NCBI GenBank assembly: GCA_902795275.1
Contig: CADBKQ010000028.1
Coordinates: 1 to 64,000, forward strand
From: an uncultured Eubacteriales bacterium
GTDB taxonomy: Bacteria > Bacillota > Clostridia > Christensenellales > Aristaeellaceae
Direction of reading: 5' to 3'
DNA: 64,000 nt
How positions within the stretch are numbered: position 1 is the stretch's first letter; each line of letters opens with the position of its first letter. The notes under the pieces were generated by a model. That model saw only the letters and a list, made by a program, of their open reading frames with translations, was not told the origin of the DNA and did not search any database. Made by a program: the position numbers and the translations under genes. This document shows positions 35,910-46,901 of this stretch, piece by piece.

Positions 35910-35938
35910 TTGACCAATGGAAATGAATGGATTATAAT
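35910..35938 (+). promoter_or_regulatory. Promoter of the secreted 370-residue protein
   Basis: TTGACC (35910-35915) and TATAAT (35933-35938) have a 17-bp spacer. Confidence 0.65.
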
Positions 35939-36023
35939 GGATACAGGTGGAAAATCTTATAACCAGAGTCATTATCTGTAAGTAAGGTTTGATACACAAT
36001 AGCATAAATGGGAGGAATCGGGT

Positions 36024-37136
36024 ATGAAAAAGAAATGGACGCAGGCAGCTTGTACACTCCTTACCGCCATTCTTCTGTGCAGCTTCGTTCTGCCCGCGCT
36101 GGCGGATGCGGATCCCACCCTGAACGCATTCAGCAAGTACGCAAAAATGCTGCAGGGGAAAGGCGCCTCCTTCAAGGATGACCTCCCGGAGGTCTTTGAA
36201 GGAAAAACTGTCATCGCGGTATACTACGACCTGAACGGCGATCCGCTGGAACTGTCCACAGAAAAGCTGGCGGAAGAAGGGGATTATTGGATGATTCCCG
36301 ATGCGCTCCTGGCAAAGAACATCAAGGAGGCGGACTGGGCGCTGCTGGTTTTTGGAACGGACGATGAATACAGCGACTGGCCGCTCGCTGTTTCCTGCTT
36401 TGCGGTGAACGTAAAAAAGGGAATCTATTACGCTCCGTATGACATCTATTCCCGCGATACTTATATTGGAAACGACGAACAAACCTACGAACTGACCGGC
36501 ACATTCTCCGGCATGGATGAATTTGTTCTCTATCAGGCATGGGAAGCGAAGAACGGAGGAAAGGATGCTGAGACGGAGGAAAGCAGCAGCGAACCCGAAA
36601 GTGAATACGACGAGGCTTATCTGCGGGGCCTGGAATTCCTGAAAGAGGAAAAATATTACAGTGCCTATGAAGCGTTCAATGAAAGCTGGTCCAACGGCGC
36701 TTACGAGCAGGCGCAGAAATGCATCAAGCCCTGGCCGAAGAACGGCGAAGTCTGGCGCACCTCCCAGGGCAAGGGCGATCCCTTTGAACTGACCGTCAAG
36801 GTCAACCAAAGCGATGACCGCGCAATGCTGCTGCGCTTCTATCGAAAAGGCTTCCCCATTTCTTACGTGTTCATCGGCGGCAGCGATTCCGTGAAAGTGA
36901 CCCTGCCCAAAGGCGTCTACACCATCAAAGACGGCGTGGGTAGCGATTGGTTCGGAATCAAAGAATCCTTCGGGCGCTACGGCAGCTATGAGACCATGAC
37001 GTTTGAGAACAACAGCGAAGAAATCAAGCTGCAAGGCGGCTATGGCTACACGCTTACGATCAATGCGTCGGAGAGCAACCCCAACGCGGATGACGTCGGA
37101 TCGGAATATGAAAGCTGGGAAGGCTTTTCCGAATAA
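36024..37136 (+). CDS. Secreted hypothetical protein with TPR-like segment
   Basis: The 370-residue product has a signal peptide ending ALADADP (cleavage near 27). An N-terminal domain (30-175) is followed by an acidic Ser/Glu linker, a TPR-like helix pair (YLRGLEFLKEEKYYSAYEAF, about 195-215) and a beta-rich C-terminal domain (240-355). GGAGGAATCGGGT precedes the ATG. It stands alone with its own promoter and terminator. Family not recognised; an envelope or extracellular role is likely. Confidence 0.7.
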   Translation: MKKKWTQAACTLLTAILLCSFVLPALADADPTLNAFSKYAKMLQGKGASFKDDLPEVFEGKTVIAVYYDLNGDPLELSTEKLAEEGDYWMIPDALLAKNIKEADWALLVFGTDDEYSDWPLAVSCFAVNVKKGIYYAPYDIYSRDTYIGNDEQTYELTGTFSGMDEFVLYQAWEAKNGGKDAETEESSSEPESEYDEAYLRGLEFLKEEKYYSAYEAFNESWSNGAYEQAQKCIKPWPKNGEVWRTSQGKGDPFELTVKVNQSDDRAMLLRFYRKGFPISYVFIGGSDSVKVTLPKGVYTIKDGVGSDWFGIKESFGRYGSYETMTFENNSEEIKLQGGYGYTLTINASESNPNADDVGSEYESWEGFSE

Positions 37137-37159
37137 GTCTGAGATTCAAAAAGAATTGC

Positions 37160-37190
37160 GGGATTGTGCCTTTGCGCACAATCCCTTTTC
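37160..37190 (+). terminator. Intrinsic terminator
   Basis: GGGATTGTGC (37160-37169) pairs with GCACAATCCC (37176-37185), followed by TTTTC. Confidence 0.85.
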
Positions 37191-37238
37191 GCTTCCGGGA
37201 CGCTGAAAACGAAGGATTCTCCGTGAATGGAAACGGAC

Positions 37239-37267
37239 TTGCCTATTCCCGGGTTTTGTGTTATAGT
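37239..37267 (+). promoter_or_regulatory. Promoter of the DUF218 gene
   Basis: TTGCCT (37239-37244) and TATAGT (37262-37267) have a 17-bp spacer, 114 bp ahead of the gene. Confidence 0.5.
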
Positions 37268-37380
37268 CGTTATGGTTTTTTTCATTCCTCAATCAATTGA
37301 AGCACAGTATCCCATCAGAACAAATTCGCTTTTTGTTTTTCCTGCATGATCCGGGGAAGGCAAAAAAGGAGAAGGAAAAA

Positions 37381-38271
37381 ATGAAGGGGAATAAGAGAAA
37401 AAAACTTCCCGTTCTTATCGCATCGGCACTGTTGACCGTTTCGATCTGTTTTATGCCTGCGACGGCAGAGGCGCAGACCGCCAGGAATCAATACCTCGCA
37501 AAAACGGTGGCCGAAAAGGAAATCACCATGCAGATCGCCGCCGAGTCGGCCCGCACTTTCAAGCGCTCAGTGTCTTCCCAGGGAAAAAGCAGCACAGTGG
37601 TCGTTAACGTTCCTACGGCTTCCGGGGGAAAGGCGCTGGCCGGCGCTCAGTTTAAAAGCGGCACGGGTAATACTGTGGACAGGAAAACCGGCAGTTCCTC
37701 CGCCACGCCTGTCACCGGCGGGAAAAAAACCACGGTAATACCCAGCTCATCCCGCGTCATCGCAAATACATCGAAAGGCAGGGGATCATCTGTGCCTGCT
37801 GTAAAAACAGAGGAGCAGTCCACGAAAAGCAATTCCGGCGGCAGCCTGTGCCTGGTCGCCCTGGGATTACAGCTGAACCCGGACGGAAGCATGCAGCAGG
37901 AGCTGATCGGACGGCTGGAAATGCTCGCAATCGCCGCCAAAAAGAATCCCGATGCGATCATCGTCTGTACCGGCGGGCACAGCGCCGTGAATAACCGCGC
38001 GGTTTCGGAAGGGGGCCAGATGGCGGCATGGCTACGGAAGAAAGGCATTGATTCCGACCGCATCCTGGTGGAGTCCAACGCCATGACCACCCAGGATAAC
38101 GCCGTCTATACCCTGAAACTGCTGAACCGGTACCATCCCGAGGTCAGCCGGATCGCTATTATCACCAGCGATTACCATATGGACGACGGGGTACAGCTCT
38201 TCACTGCTCAGGCGAACCGGATGGGCAGCCGCATCACCGTCACGGCAGGCAGAGCCTGGAAAGCCCGGTAA
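37381..38271 (+). CDS. Secreted DUF218 (YdcF/SanA-like) protein
   Basis: The ATG at 37381 follows AAAGGAGAAGGAAAAA. The 296-residue protein has a signal peptide (to about residue 33, TAEAQ) and a low-complexity Ser/Thr/Gly/Lys linker (60-160). The DUF218 domain follows: LVALGLQLNPDG, IIVCTGGHSA, GIDSDRILVES and IAIITSDYHM. DUF218 proteins such as ElyC and SanA affect envelope synthesis; the biochemical activity is unsettled. Here it is exported rather than membrane-embedded. Confidence 0.82.
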   Translation: MKGNKRKKLPVLIASALLTVSICFMPATAEAQTARNQYLAKTVAEKEITMQIAAESARTFKRSVSSQGKSSTVVVNVPTASGGKALAGAQFKSGTGNTVDRKTGSSSATPVTGGKKTTVIPSSSRVIANTSKGRGSSVPAVKTEEQSTKSNSGGSLCLVALGLQLNPDGSMQQELIGRLEMLAIAAKKNPDAIIVCTGGHSAVNNRAVSEGGQMAAWLRKKGIDSDRILVESNAMTTQDNAVYTLKLLNRYHPEVSRIAIITSDYHMDDGVQLFTAQANRMGSRITVTAGRAWKAR

Positions 38272-38293
38272 AGCCGCCGCTTGGATTTTTGTC

Positions 38294-38323
38294 TTGACAA
38301 TTTCCTCTCCGCGGGAGTATAAT
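38294..38323 (+). promoter_or_regulatory. Promoter of the thrS leader
   Basis: TTGACA (38294-38299) and TATAAT (38318-38323) with an 18-bp spacer, directly ahead of the T-box leader. Confidence 0.8.
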
Positions 38324-38329
38324 AACCCC

Positions 38330-38605
38330 ATCCCAGGAATGACGGAGAACACGTTTCTTCCTCAACGGCTCCAAGAGAGCGCGCGGATGGTGCGAGCGCG
38401 CGGGCCGCGGATGAAATACCGCCTCCCGACCGACGGCGGTTCGCGCCCGTTACCGCGCGGCATCAAGGGGTCTGTTTTTTCGTGAAGGAGCGGCGATGCC
38501 GTTTGAGAACGAAATGGCAGGCAACAAGGGTGGAACCGCGGGCGAATGAAAAACCATTCACGCTCGTCCCTTCATTCACATGACGGGACGGGCGTTTTCA
38601 TATGC
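38330..38605 (+). promoter_or_regulatory. Threonine T-box riboswitch
   Basis: The leader has the canonical T-box sequence AACAAGGGTGGAACCGCGG (38521-38539). A stem-I region (AGAGAGCGCGCGGATGGTGC) lies upstream, and GAAATACCGCC near 38414 can present ACC (Thr) as specifier. The terminator stem is CGCTCGTCCC/GGGACGGGCG followed by TTTTC (38562-38600). Uncharged tRNA-Thr would stabilise the antiterminator and switch on thrS. Confidence 0.9.
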
Positions 38606-38652
38606 CCTCCCAACAGGCTGGGAGAACGTCAGAAAGAGCAGGCAGAGAATAA

Positions 38653-38766
38653 AGAGAGTACAGAGTTCAGAGTACAGAGTTCAGATTGATTTAGCTGATC
38701 GCTTTGAAATCTTTGAACTGTACACTATATCATCTGTACTCTGCACTCTGGAATCTGTACTCTCTG
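38653..38766. repeat. Heptamer inverted-repeat pair, GAGTWCA family
   Basis: Left array of AGAGTACAGAGTTC units (38653-38685) faces a complementary array (38733-38766) across a loop containing TGTACACTAT, a word also found in the core of the element at 40690-40854. It lies between the T-box terminator and the thrS start, so it is part of the thrS mRNA. Confidence 0.8.
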
Positions 38767-38815
38767 GCTTTCCTCCCCCAATGGTCAACCATCAACCGAA
38801 AGAGGAGGCGCAATC

Positions 38816-40600
<1,785 letters not shown>

Positions 40601-40617
40601 TCCTTCAATAACAAGAA

Positions 40618-40655
40618 CCGGGATTGCAGTATTTGCCGCAATCCCGGTTTTTTTG
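40618..40655 (+). terminator. Intrinsic terminator of thrS
   Basis: CCGGGATTGC (40618-40627) pairs with GCAATCCCGG (40638-40647), followed by TTTTTTTG. Confidence 0.9.
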
Positions 40656-40689
40656 ATGCGCTGAAAGCACGAGGCAAGTATGAATAAAT

Positions 40690-40854
40690 GGATGCTTTAA
40701 GTAACGGAGGGATTAGGGAATAGGGAATAGGGATTAGTCATTTTTGTTTTGCTTTTTCGTTGGTTTCCAATCGTGTTGTGGACAGGTTCATTGTACACTA
40801 TCTTCCTAATCCCTATTCCCTAATCCCTAATCCCTTTTATAACCTAAAGCGTCC
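40690..40854 (-). repeat. MITE-like element with paired heptamer arrays, copy B
   Basis: The 165-bp element begins GGATGCTTTA and ends TAAAGCGTCC. Two facing heptamer arrays (40709-40737 and about 40804-40835; GGGAWTA type) enclose a 66-bp core. Read on the minus strand it matches 19493-19606 nearly base for base, except that copy A lacks one array. It lies between the thrS terminator and a membrane-protein gene. Confidence 0.8.
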
Positions 40855-40872
40855 TTTACCTCAGAACCCCTT

Positions 40873-41277
40873 TCATTTCCCTTTCAGGCTGCTCAGCAGC
40901 ATGCCGGACAGTCCGCCCGCGGCCACGCCCATGAGCACGTCGGTGAGGTAGCCCAGCCACGTCATCTGCTGCTGGGACAAAAGCGCGTATACCAGCACGC
41001 CCACGCCCATATACAGCAGCCCCAGCAGCGCTCCGCGCCGGATGCCTGCGCTGTCGCCCGGGGGAACGATCATGTACACCCCCAGGAAAATCGCGCCGAT
41101 TTTGATGACCTGGTTGACGACCCGGATCAGCCCGTCCTGAATATCCACAAAGCTGATGACCACCGCGAACAGAACCACCGCCGCCACGGTCGCGGCAATG
41201 GACAGGAGCAGCCCCCGCCAGATCGCCGTGTTTTTCCCCGAAAAGCGCTTTGCGCGCCGAACCGCCTGCTGCGTCAT
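40873..41277 (-). CDS. TIGR04086-type membrane protein
   Basis: The 134-residue protein has four predicted helices (about 22-44, 58-75, 83-100 and 108-126) and the layout of TIGR04086 proteins common in Clostridia (GLLLSIAATVAAVVLFAVV, then GAIFLGVYMI). Function unknown. Confidence 0.7.
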   Translation of the reverse strand: MTQQAVRRAKRFSGKNTAIWRGLLLSIAATVAAVVLFAVVISFVDIQDGLIRVVNQVIKIGAIFLGVYMIVPPGDSAGIRRGALLGLLYMGVGVLVYALLSQQQMTWLGYLTDVLMGVAAGGLSGMLLSSLKGK

Positions 41278-41355
41278 TTTCCCGCCTCCTCTTGTTTTTT
41301 CCAGCGTATGCGCGGAGAAAACGGGATATTCCGCTTGGGCGAATTCTATATTCTG

Positions 41356-42555
41356 TTATTCTTCTTTCACCACATAGCTGTTTTCCGCGTCATGCACCCA
41401 ATGAGCTGCGTATTCCAGCGCGTCCTCCGCGCGGGGGTGGATGTCCTGACCGTTGTTGCCGGGCTTTGCTCCGTCCAGCACGAAGACCACCACGGTCTGG
41501 GTATCCGGCTCGAAAAACAGGTCGGTCAGCAGGCCTTCCCAGCGCCCCTGGTGGCCGTACCAGGTAACGCCGTCCTTGCCGGTGAAATGGGAAACGCACA
41601 GGCCGTAGCGGCTTTCGCCCGTCACGGAGCTGCCGGGAAGCGACGCCTGATCCTGCCGCATGAGGCGCACGGCATATTCGGAGAGCAGCCGCACCCCGTC
41701 CACGGTGCCGTCGCCGGCCAGCGCCTGGCCCAGCTTTTCCAGCCCGGCCAGGCTGATATACAGGCTGCCGACAGAGGCGCGGTAATGATTGTCCGGGTCG
41801 CAGGTGTCGTCGTATTCTTTGGCGTCGATTTCCACGTACTGGTACCCGCGTCGATAAACCGTCTTATCGGGATAATACGTTGTGGCCAGGCGGCTCGCGT
41901 CCGGGAGCAGGTGCGCGGCGAAGGCGGCGTTGATATGCAGGGGAGAGAAGATATGCTCCGTCATGAAGGCGTTGAAGCTCTGGCCGCTGACCTTTTCAAT
42001 CATGCTGCACAGGATGCCGCCGTTCAGGTTGGAATATTCGTAATGGGCGCCCGGCGCGCTGTCGGAAAAGTATTTCTTGTCCGTGGGTTTCAGCGTGTCC
42101 CAGACCGGCGGCGTGATATACGGCGCGGAGCCCAGGAGGGAGCTGGTGTGGCTCATGGCCTGGCGCAGGGTGACGGAGGCGTCGGGGAAGCGGGGATTGC
42201 GGATGGAAACGCCGTCCTGGGTCGTCAGGCCGGCGTCCAGGTCGATGAGGGCGGCGTCCACTAACTGCATCACGCCGATGGCGGAAATCATTTTGGTCAC
42301 GGAGGCCACCTTGTACACGGTGGTTTCTTCCACTGCCTGCCTGGTTTTCCTGTCCTCCACGCCGTAATAGGATTCATACACCCGTTTCCCTTCCTGGGAA
42401 ATCAGCACCGCGCCGCCCACCACGTCGGCCCGGAGGAAGAGCTTTTCAAAGTATGCGTCCGCCGCTTGCCGTTCTGCCGCCATACTGCAAAGACCGCCCG
42501 GAGCGGCAGTCATCAGCAAAAGCAGCGCCAGCGCCCAGGCGGTCCATTGTTTCAT
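41356..42555 (-). CDS. Secreted serine hydrolase, beta-lactamase/class C fold
   Basis: The 399-residue protein has a signal peptide (to about residue 28) and class C motifs: SVTK in YKVASVTKMIS (nucleophile Ser near 90), YSN in HYEYSNLNGG, and a late HQGRWEG in place of KTG. This family includes carboxypeptidases, esterases and EstB-type enzymes acting on peptidoglycan or small esters. It ends 3 bp after the parB stop region on the same strand and may be co-transcribed with parAB. Confidence 0.85.
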   Translation of the reverse strand: MKQWTAWALALLLLMTAAPGGLCSMAAERQAADAYFEKLFLRADVVGGAVLISQEGKRVYESYYGVEDRKTRQAVEETTVYKVASVTKMISAIGVMQLVDAALIDLDAGLTTQDGVSIRNPRFPDASVTLRQAMSHTSSLLGSAPYITPPVWDTLKPTDKKYFSDSAPGAHYEYSNLNGGILCSMIEKVSGQSFNAFMTEHIFSPLHINAAFAAHLLPDASRLATTYYPDKTVYRRGYQYVEIDAKEYDDTCDPDNHYRASVGSLYISLAGLEKLGQALAGDGTVDGVRLLSEYAVRLMRQDQASLPGSSVTGESRYGLCVSHFTGKDGVTWYGHQGRWEGLLTDLFFEPDTQTVVVFVLDGAKPGNNGQDIHPRAEDALEYAAHWVHDAENSYVVKEE

Positions 42556-42558
42556 GGG

Positions 42559-43404
42559 TTATCCCTCCAGCTTTTCCAGGCATTGGTACAGCCGTTCCAA
42601 CTCGTCCTCGCTGTAGTATTGCAGGATGATCTTTCCGCGCTTTCGGGTGCCTCTCAGCTGCGTGCGCAGGCCGAAGGTCTCCTGCATCCGGTTTTCCATG
42701 TCCTGCAGTTCCAGGGGCAGGGGCTTGGGGACGGGCTTGGACTTGACCACGGGCGTGGGCTGGGCGGCGGCTTTTTCCAGTTCCCGCACGCTGAGCCCTT
42801 CCAGGATGGCCAGCTGGGCCAGGGCGATCTGCCTGTGCTCCTCCTCGATCCCGGCCAGCACCCGGGCGTGGCCCGCGCTGAGGCGTCCGGCGATCACGTC
42901 GTCCTGCACCACCTGGGGCAGGGAAAGCAGCCGCAGCAGGTTCGCCAGCGCGGGGCGGGATTTGCCCAGGCGCTTTGCGGCCTGCTCCTGGGTGTAATGG
43001 CAGGCGTCCATGAACTGCTTCACGGCGGCGGCTTCCTCGATGGGGTTCAGGTCCTCGCGCTGCAAATTCTCGATCAGCGCGGCTTCCATCTGCTCCTGCG
43101 GCGAAAGCTCGCGCACGATGCAGGGCACCTTGTCCAGCCCCGCGATGCGCGCCGCGCGGAACCGGCGCTCGCCCGCCACGATGCGGTAGCGCCCGTTTTC
43201 CTCCACCACCAGCAGCGGCTGCAAAACGCCCGCCGCGCGGATGGAGTCCGCCAGCGTCTGCAAAGCGGTTTCGTCAAAATCCCGCCGCGGCTGATCGGGG
43301 TTCCGGTCGATTTCCGTCACGGCGATCATACTCACCATGTTGTCCATGTCGTTGGTTTCGGGCAGCAGGGCGTCCAGCCCCCGGCCCAGACCCATTTTCT
43401 TCAT
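42559..43404 (-). CDS. parB: Chromosome partitioning protein ParB (Spo0J)
   Basis: The 281-residue protein starts with the parS-system leader MKKMGLGRGLDALL. The CTP-binding ParB domain carries VAGERRFRAARIAG, followed by an HTH (TQEQAAKRLGKSRPALANLL) and a short C-terminal dimerisation domain. It binds parS near the origin and loads SMC. It lies 1 bp after parA. Confidence 0.95.
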   Translation of the reverse strand: MKKMGLGRGLDALLPETNDMDNMVSMIAVTEIDRNPDQPRRDFDETALQTLADSIRAAGVLQPLLVVEENGRYRIVAGERRFRAARIAGLDKVPCIVRELSPQEQMEAALIENLQREDLNPIEEAAAVKQFMDACHYTQEQAAKRLGKSRPALANLLRLLSLPQVVQDDVIAGRLSAGHARVLAGIEEEHRQIALAQLAILEGLSVRELEKAAAQPTPVVKSKPVPKPLPLELQDMENRMQETFGLRTQLRGTRKRGKIILQYYSEDELERLYQCLEKLEG

Positions 43405-43405
43405 G

Positions 43406-44170
43406 TTAAATCCCCTTGTTCTTCTTGATGACTTCCTTAGCCAGCGCCTGATACGCTTCTGCGCCGGTGGAACGCCCGTCGTACAGATTGATGGGCAGGC
43501 CGTGGCTTGGCGCTTCGCCCAGGCGCACGTTGCGGGGCACGGTGGTTTTGAACACCTGCTGCTTGAAGTGCTTCTTCACTTCCGCCACCACCTGCAAGCC
43601 CAGGTTGGTGCGCCCGTCCAGCATGGTGAGCAGCACGCCTTCGATTTCCAACCCGGGGTTCAGGCTCCGCTTCACCCGCTGAATCGTGTTCATCAGCGCC
43701 GTGACCCCTTCCAGCGCGTAATATTCGCACTGAATGGGAATCAGCACGCTCTGGGCGGCGGTGAGGGCGTTGACGGTCAGCAACCCCAGGGAAGGGGGAC
43801 AGTCGATGATCAGATAATCATAATCCTTCCGCACCGGCTCCAGCGCGGCGCGAAGGCGGTATTCCCGCCGCTGCATGTTTGCCAGCTCCAGCTCCGCCCC
43901 GGCCAGGCGGATGTCCGAAGGGGCCACTGTCAGCTTTTTCTGCTTCGTTTTTTCCAGCGTGCTTTCCAGGGGGCATTCGCCCAGCAGCGCTTCGTAGACC
44001 GTCTTTTTTCCGGCCCGCACGCCCATGCCGCTGCTGGCATTGCCCTGGGGGTCCAGATCCACCAGCAGCGTGGGCTTGCCCGCGTCAGCCAGGCAGGCCG
44101 CCAGGTTTACCGCCGTGGTGGTTTTTCCGACGCCGCCCTTCTGATTGGCGACGCAAATGATTTTGCCCAT
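43406..44170 (-). CDS. parA: Chromosome partitioning ATPase ParA (Soj)
   Basis: The 254-residue ATPase has the deviant Walker A KGGVGKTT (11-18), LLVDLDPQGN and DYLIIDCPPSLG. Length and sequence match chromosomal Soj. Together with ParB and the DnaA-box cluster 1.1 kb away it marks the origin domain. Confidence 0.96.
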   Translation of the reverse strand: MGKIICVANQKGGVGKTTTAVNLAACLADAGKPTLLVDLDPQGNASSGMGVRAGKKTVYEALLGECPLESTLEKTKQKKLTVAPSDIRLAGAELELANMQRREYRLRAALEPVRKDYDYLIIDCPPSLGLLTVNALTAAQSVLIPIQCEYYALEGVTALMNTIQRVKRSLNPGLEIEGVLLTMLDGRTNLGLQVVAEVKKHFKQQVFKTTVPRNVRLGEAPSHGLPINLYDGRSTGAEAYQALAKEVIKKNKGI

Positions 44171-44209
44171 CCTTATAAACCTTCTTTATCGTTGCTGTTC
44201 ATATTAACA

Positions 44210-44336
44210 GGAGTGAGGAGAGTGGAGTATGGAGAGTGGAGTTTTATATGGTGAATGCTTTCTGTTTGCTGATAAGTCCTCGATAAAACTGAAACCATTC
44301 TATCACTCCACACTCCTCTCTTCACACTCCACTCTC
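44210..44336. repeat. Heptamer inverted-repeat pair, GGAGWRT family
   Basis: Left array (44210-44253) has GGAGAGT/GGAGTAT units and the right array (44303-44336) is its complement (CACTCCA/CACTCCT units), with a 49-nt loop. It lies just upstream of parA in a 299-bp gap that also holds a second single array at 44422-44470. Confidence 0.8.
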
Positions 44337-44421
44337 GTTTCTTCATTCCCTGACGTCCGCCGCTTTTCCATACGGAAGCGGCGGGAAGGCGAACCGCGCT
44401 TCGCGCCGGTTGCCTCGTCAT

Positions 44422-44470
44422 ATTCCCTATTGCCTAATGCCTATTGCCTAATCCCTAATCCCTATTCCCT
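44422..44470. repeat. Heptamer array, seven units
   Basis: Seven exact 7-nt units read ATTCCCT, ATTGCCT, AATGCCT, ATTGCCT, AATCCCT, AATCCCT, ATTCCCT. The next three bases include the stop codon of the minus-strand gene ending at 44470, so the array abuts the coding end. Confidence 0.85.
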
Positions 44471-44946
44471 CATTTCAGCCATTCCCGCCACCGGAAGGGG
44501 GGATAGCAGCTCTTCACCACCGACACGATGGCGGCCAGCTCTTTCGGGCTTTGCTGCGCTCCGAACCGGGTGTACAGCGCCCGCAGGGCCGACAGGCTGG
44601 CGTGGCGCAGGGAATAGTCCCGCAGGAATTGCAAATGCTCCCCGTCGGTGGGAAAATCCCGGAACGGCAGCAGCATCAGTTCATCCGCCATGACCGCGAA
44701 ATCCTCCACGTGCACGCGCACGAAGGATTCGTCCGGCAGCTGCACCAGCATGCTCCCTTCCGTGGCGCCGCGCACCGCCCGGAACAGCAGGCTGTCCAAC
44801 TCGCCTGCCAGGTCATCCGCCCCGCGGCGGATGGAAAATCCGTTCAGCCGCCCCGCAATGTCGCCTGTCACCGGCTCCAGGGCGTTCAGCAGCGGGCCGC
44901 CAAGCCAGGGCGTCAGCACCTGCCTCACCTGCGCCTGGGAGATCAT
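44470..44946 (-). CDS. Hypothetical protein near the origin
   Basis: The ATG at 44946 has GGAGGCGGCGGT upstream, better placed than one 27 bp earlier. The 158-residue soluble protein (starting MISQAQVRQVLTPWLGGPLL) has no motif I recognise. Its position between parA and the DnaA boxes may hint at a housekeeping role but nothing in the sequence shows one. Confidence 0.65.
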   Translation of the reverse strand: MISQAQVRQVLTPWLGGPLLNALEPVTGDIAGRLNGFSIRRGADDLAGELDSLLFRAVRGATEGSMLVQLPDESFVRVHVEDFAVMADELMLLPFRDFPTDGEHLQFLRDYSLRHASLSALRALYTRFGAQQSPKELAAIVSVVKSCYPPFRWREWLK

Positions 44947-45277
44947 ACCGCCGCCTCCTTCGTGTGGATTCACAATCCACTCAAAGATACCACACTCTGC
45001 CGGGTTTGTCCAGCTTTCTCCCCTGGGAAGCGTTACTTTTCTGTTCAGCTTTTATTACGTTTTCCCTACCATAAGTCTAACGTTTTTTCTTGCCAGATTA
45101 AAAAACCATGAATAATGGCCGACGCCGCCTTCTCCAGGGGAACAATTCGGGCTGTTTCGGGCGGCTTTTTATGAAAAATTATACATTGACGATATTAATA
45201 TGCAGAATGTTTTTCCTTGTCCGTCAATCTGTTGTGCGGTGCCGCCGACCGACCTACCATGGATAGCGTGGAAAAAG

Positions 45278-45416
45278 TTATCAACACTTTTGAAGATATA
45301 CAGGGCCCGTCCTCCAAGCGAAAAACATCGGTTCCCCTTGAAAAATCAAGAGAAATCTGGTATGATAAGTCGCGCGGTGGGAATGGCGATAAGTTATCCA
45401 CAAAAAGTTATCCACA
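45278..45416. other. oriC: Putative replication origin, DnaA-box cluster
   Basis: Two perfect DnaA boxes TTATCCACA (45394-45402 and 45408-45416) are preceded by TTATCAACA (45278-45286), within 130 bp upstream of dnaA. The surrounding 44947-45521 region has AT-rich stretches and no gene. Such boxes may serve both initiation and dnaA autoregulation. No long AT-rich unwinding element stands out, so origin activity is probable rather than shown. Confidence 0.7.
45338..45366 (+). promoter_or_regulatory. dnaA promoter
   Basis: TTGAAA (45338-45343) and TATGAT (45361-45366) have a 17-bp spacer. Both perfect DnaA boxes lie just downstream, well placed for autorepression. Confidence 0.65.
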
Positions 45417-45521
45417 TTCTGCCGCTGGTTTTCTTATGAAACCTGTTCTTTTTTTCCCGTTTTTTTGTTCAGGCTGTACAAACCTGTTTGCATAGATTTA
45501 CTGCGGAGGCGGAAACGATTC

Positions 45522-46844
45522 ATGGATATACAGGCGATATGGGATCAGGCGTGTGTGGTGATGCACCGGGAAATGACCGAAGTCACCTTCAACACCTGGA
45601 TCAAGGCCGCGCTTCATCCTTTAGGCGCGGAGGACGATCAGTTTTATATCGAAGCGGTGACGGATTTTTATTACAGCTTCGTGGTGCCGCGGTATTCCGT
45701 GCTGATCAGCAATTCGCTGAGCGAAGTGGCGGGCCGCCCCGTGAAAGCGAAAATCCTCACCCCGGCCCAGACGGAAAAGTACCGGGCCGGCGCGGCGCTG
45801 GAGGAAAAGCCCGCGGAAAACGCCAATCTGAATCCCAAATATACCTTCGACACCTTTGTGGTGGGCAGCAACAACCGCTTCGCCCACGCCGCCGCCCTGG
45901 CCGTGGCCGAGGCCCCGGCGGACGCCTATAATCCGCTGTTCATCTACGGCGGCGTCGGGCTGGGCAAAACCCACCTGATACACGCCATCGGGAATTACAT
46001 GCTCGGCCAGAACCCCGCGCTGCGCATCAAATACGTGACCAGCGAGCTGTTCATGAACGAGATGGTGAACGCCCTCAACAAGAAAACCCAGGCCGAGTTC
46101 CGGGAAAAGTACCGCAACATCGACGTGCTGATGGTGGATGACGTGCAGTTTCTCACCGGCAAAATGGGCATGCAGGAGGAGTTTTTCCACACCTTCAACA
46201 CCCTCCACACCGCCGGGAAGCAGATCATCATGACCTCCGACAAGCCGCCCCGGGACATTGTGAAGCTGGAAGAAAGGCTGGTGAGCCGCTTCGAGTGGGG
46301 CCTGATCGCCGACATTTCCAAGCCGGATCTGGAAACCCGGGTGGCGATTCTCAAGCGCAAGGCGGACGAGGAAATGCTGAACGTGGACACCGCCGTGCTG
46401 ACCATGATCGCCGAGCGCGTGACCAATAACGTGCGCGAATTGGAAGGATGCCTGACCCGGCTGGTGGCCTATTCCTCCCTGACCGGAAAGCCGGTGGACA
46501 AGGCGCTGGCGGAGGACGCGCTGCGGGAAATCTTCGCCCGCTCCGAGCCCCGCCGCGTGACCTGCGAGGACGTGATGGAGGCCGTCGCTGCCTACTATAA
46601 CGTGACCACCGCCGAGCTCAAAGGCCAGCGCCGCAGCCGCGACGTGGCCATGCCCCGGCAGATCGCCATGTATATTTCCCGCGAGGTGGTCGGCGCGCCG
46701 CTGACCGCCATCGGCGAATGCTTCGGCGGCCGCGACCATTCCACCGTCAACCACGCCTGCCAGAAGGTCGCCGCCGATATGAAGGCCTCCCCGTCCCTCA
46801 ATACTCTCGTCAGCGACCTGATGCAAAAGCTGACCGAGAGATAG
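45522..46844 (+). CDS. dnaA: Chromosomal replication initiator DnaA
   Basis: The ATG at 45522 follows GGAGGCGGAAACGATTC. The 440-residue protein has domain I (1-75), a short domain II, an AAA+ domain III with GGVGLGKT (143-150) and VDDVQF, and domain IV with GGRDHSTVNHAC near 405. All functional signatures are present. It is not followed by dnaN. Confidence 0.96.
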   Translation: MDIQAIWDQACVVMHREMTEVTFNTWIKAALHPLGAEDDQFYIEAVTDFYYSFVVPRYSVLISNSLSEVAGRPVKAKILTPAQTEKYRAGAALEEKPAENANLNPKYTFDTFVVGSNNRFAHAAALAVAEAPADAYNPLFIYGGVGLGKTHLIHAIGNYMLGQNPALRIKYVTSELFMNEMVNALNKKTQAEFREKYRNIDVLMVDDVQFLTGKMGMQEEFFHTFNTLHTAGKQIIMTSDKPPRDIVKLEERLVSRFEWGLIADISKPDLETRVAILKRKADEEMLNVDTAVLTMIAERVTNNVRELEGCLTRLVAYSSLTGKPVDKALAEDALREIFARSEPRRVTCEDVMEAVAAYYNVTTAELKGQRRSRDVAMPRQIAMYISREVVGAPLTAIGECFGGRDHSTVNHACQKVAADMKASPSLNTLVSDLMQKLTER

Positions 46845-46901
46845 AAAATATTGTAAATTCAGCCATTGACCAATGGGACAAAACATGGTAAACTGAATCT
46901 G

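Noticed and set aside
38330..38605. thrS leader considered as a novel RNA
   Set aside because: The AACAAGGGTGGAACCGCGG sequence and terminator identify it as an ordinary T-box.
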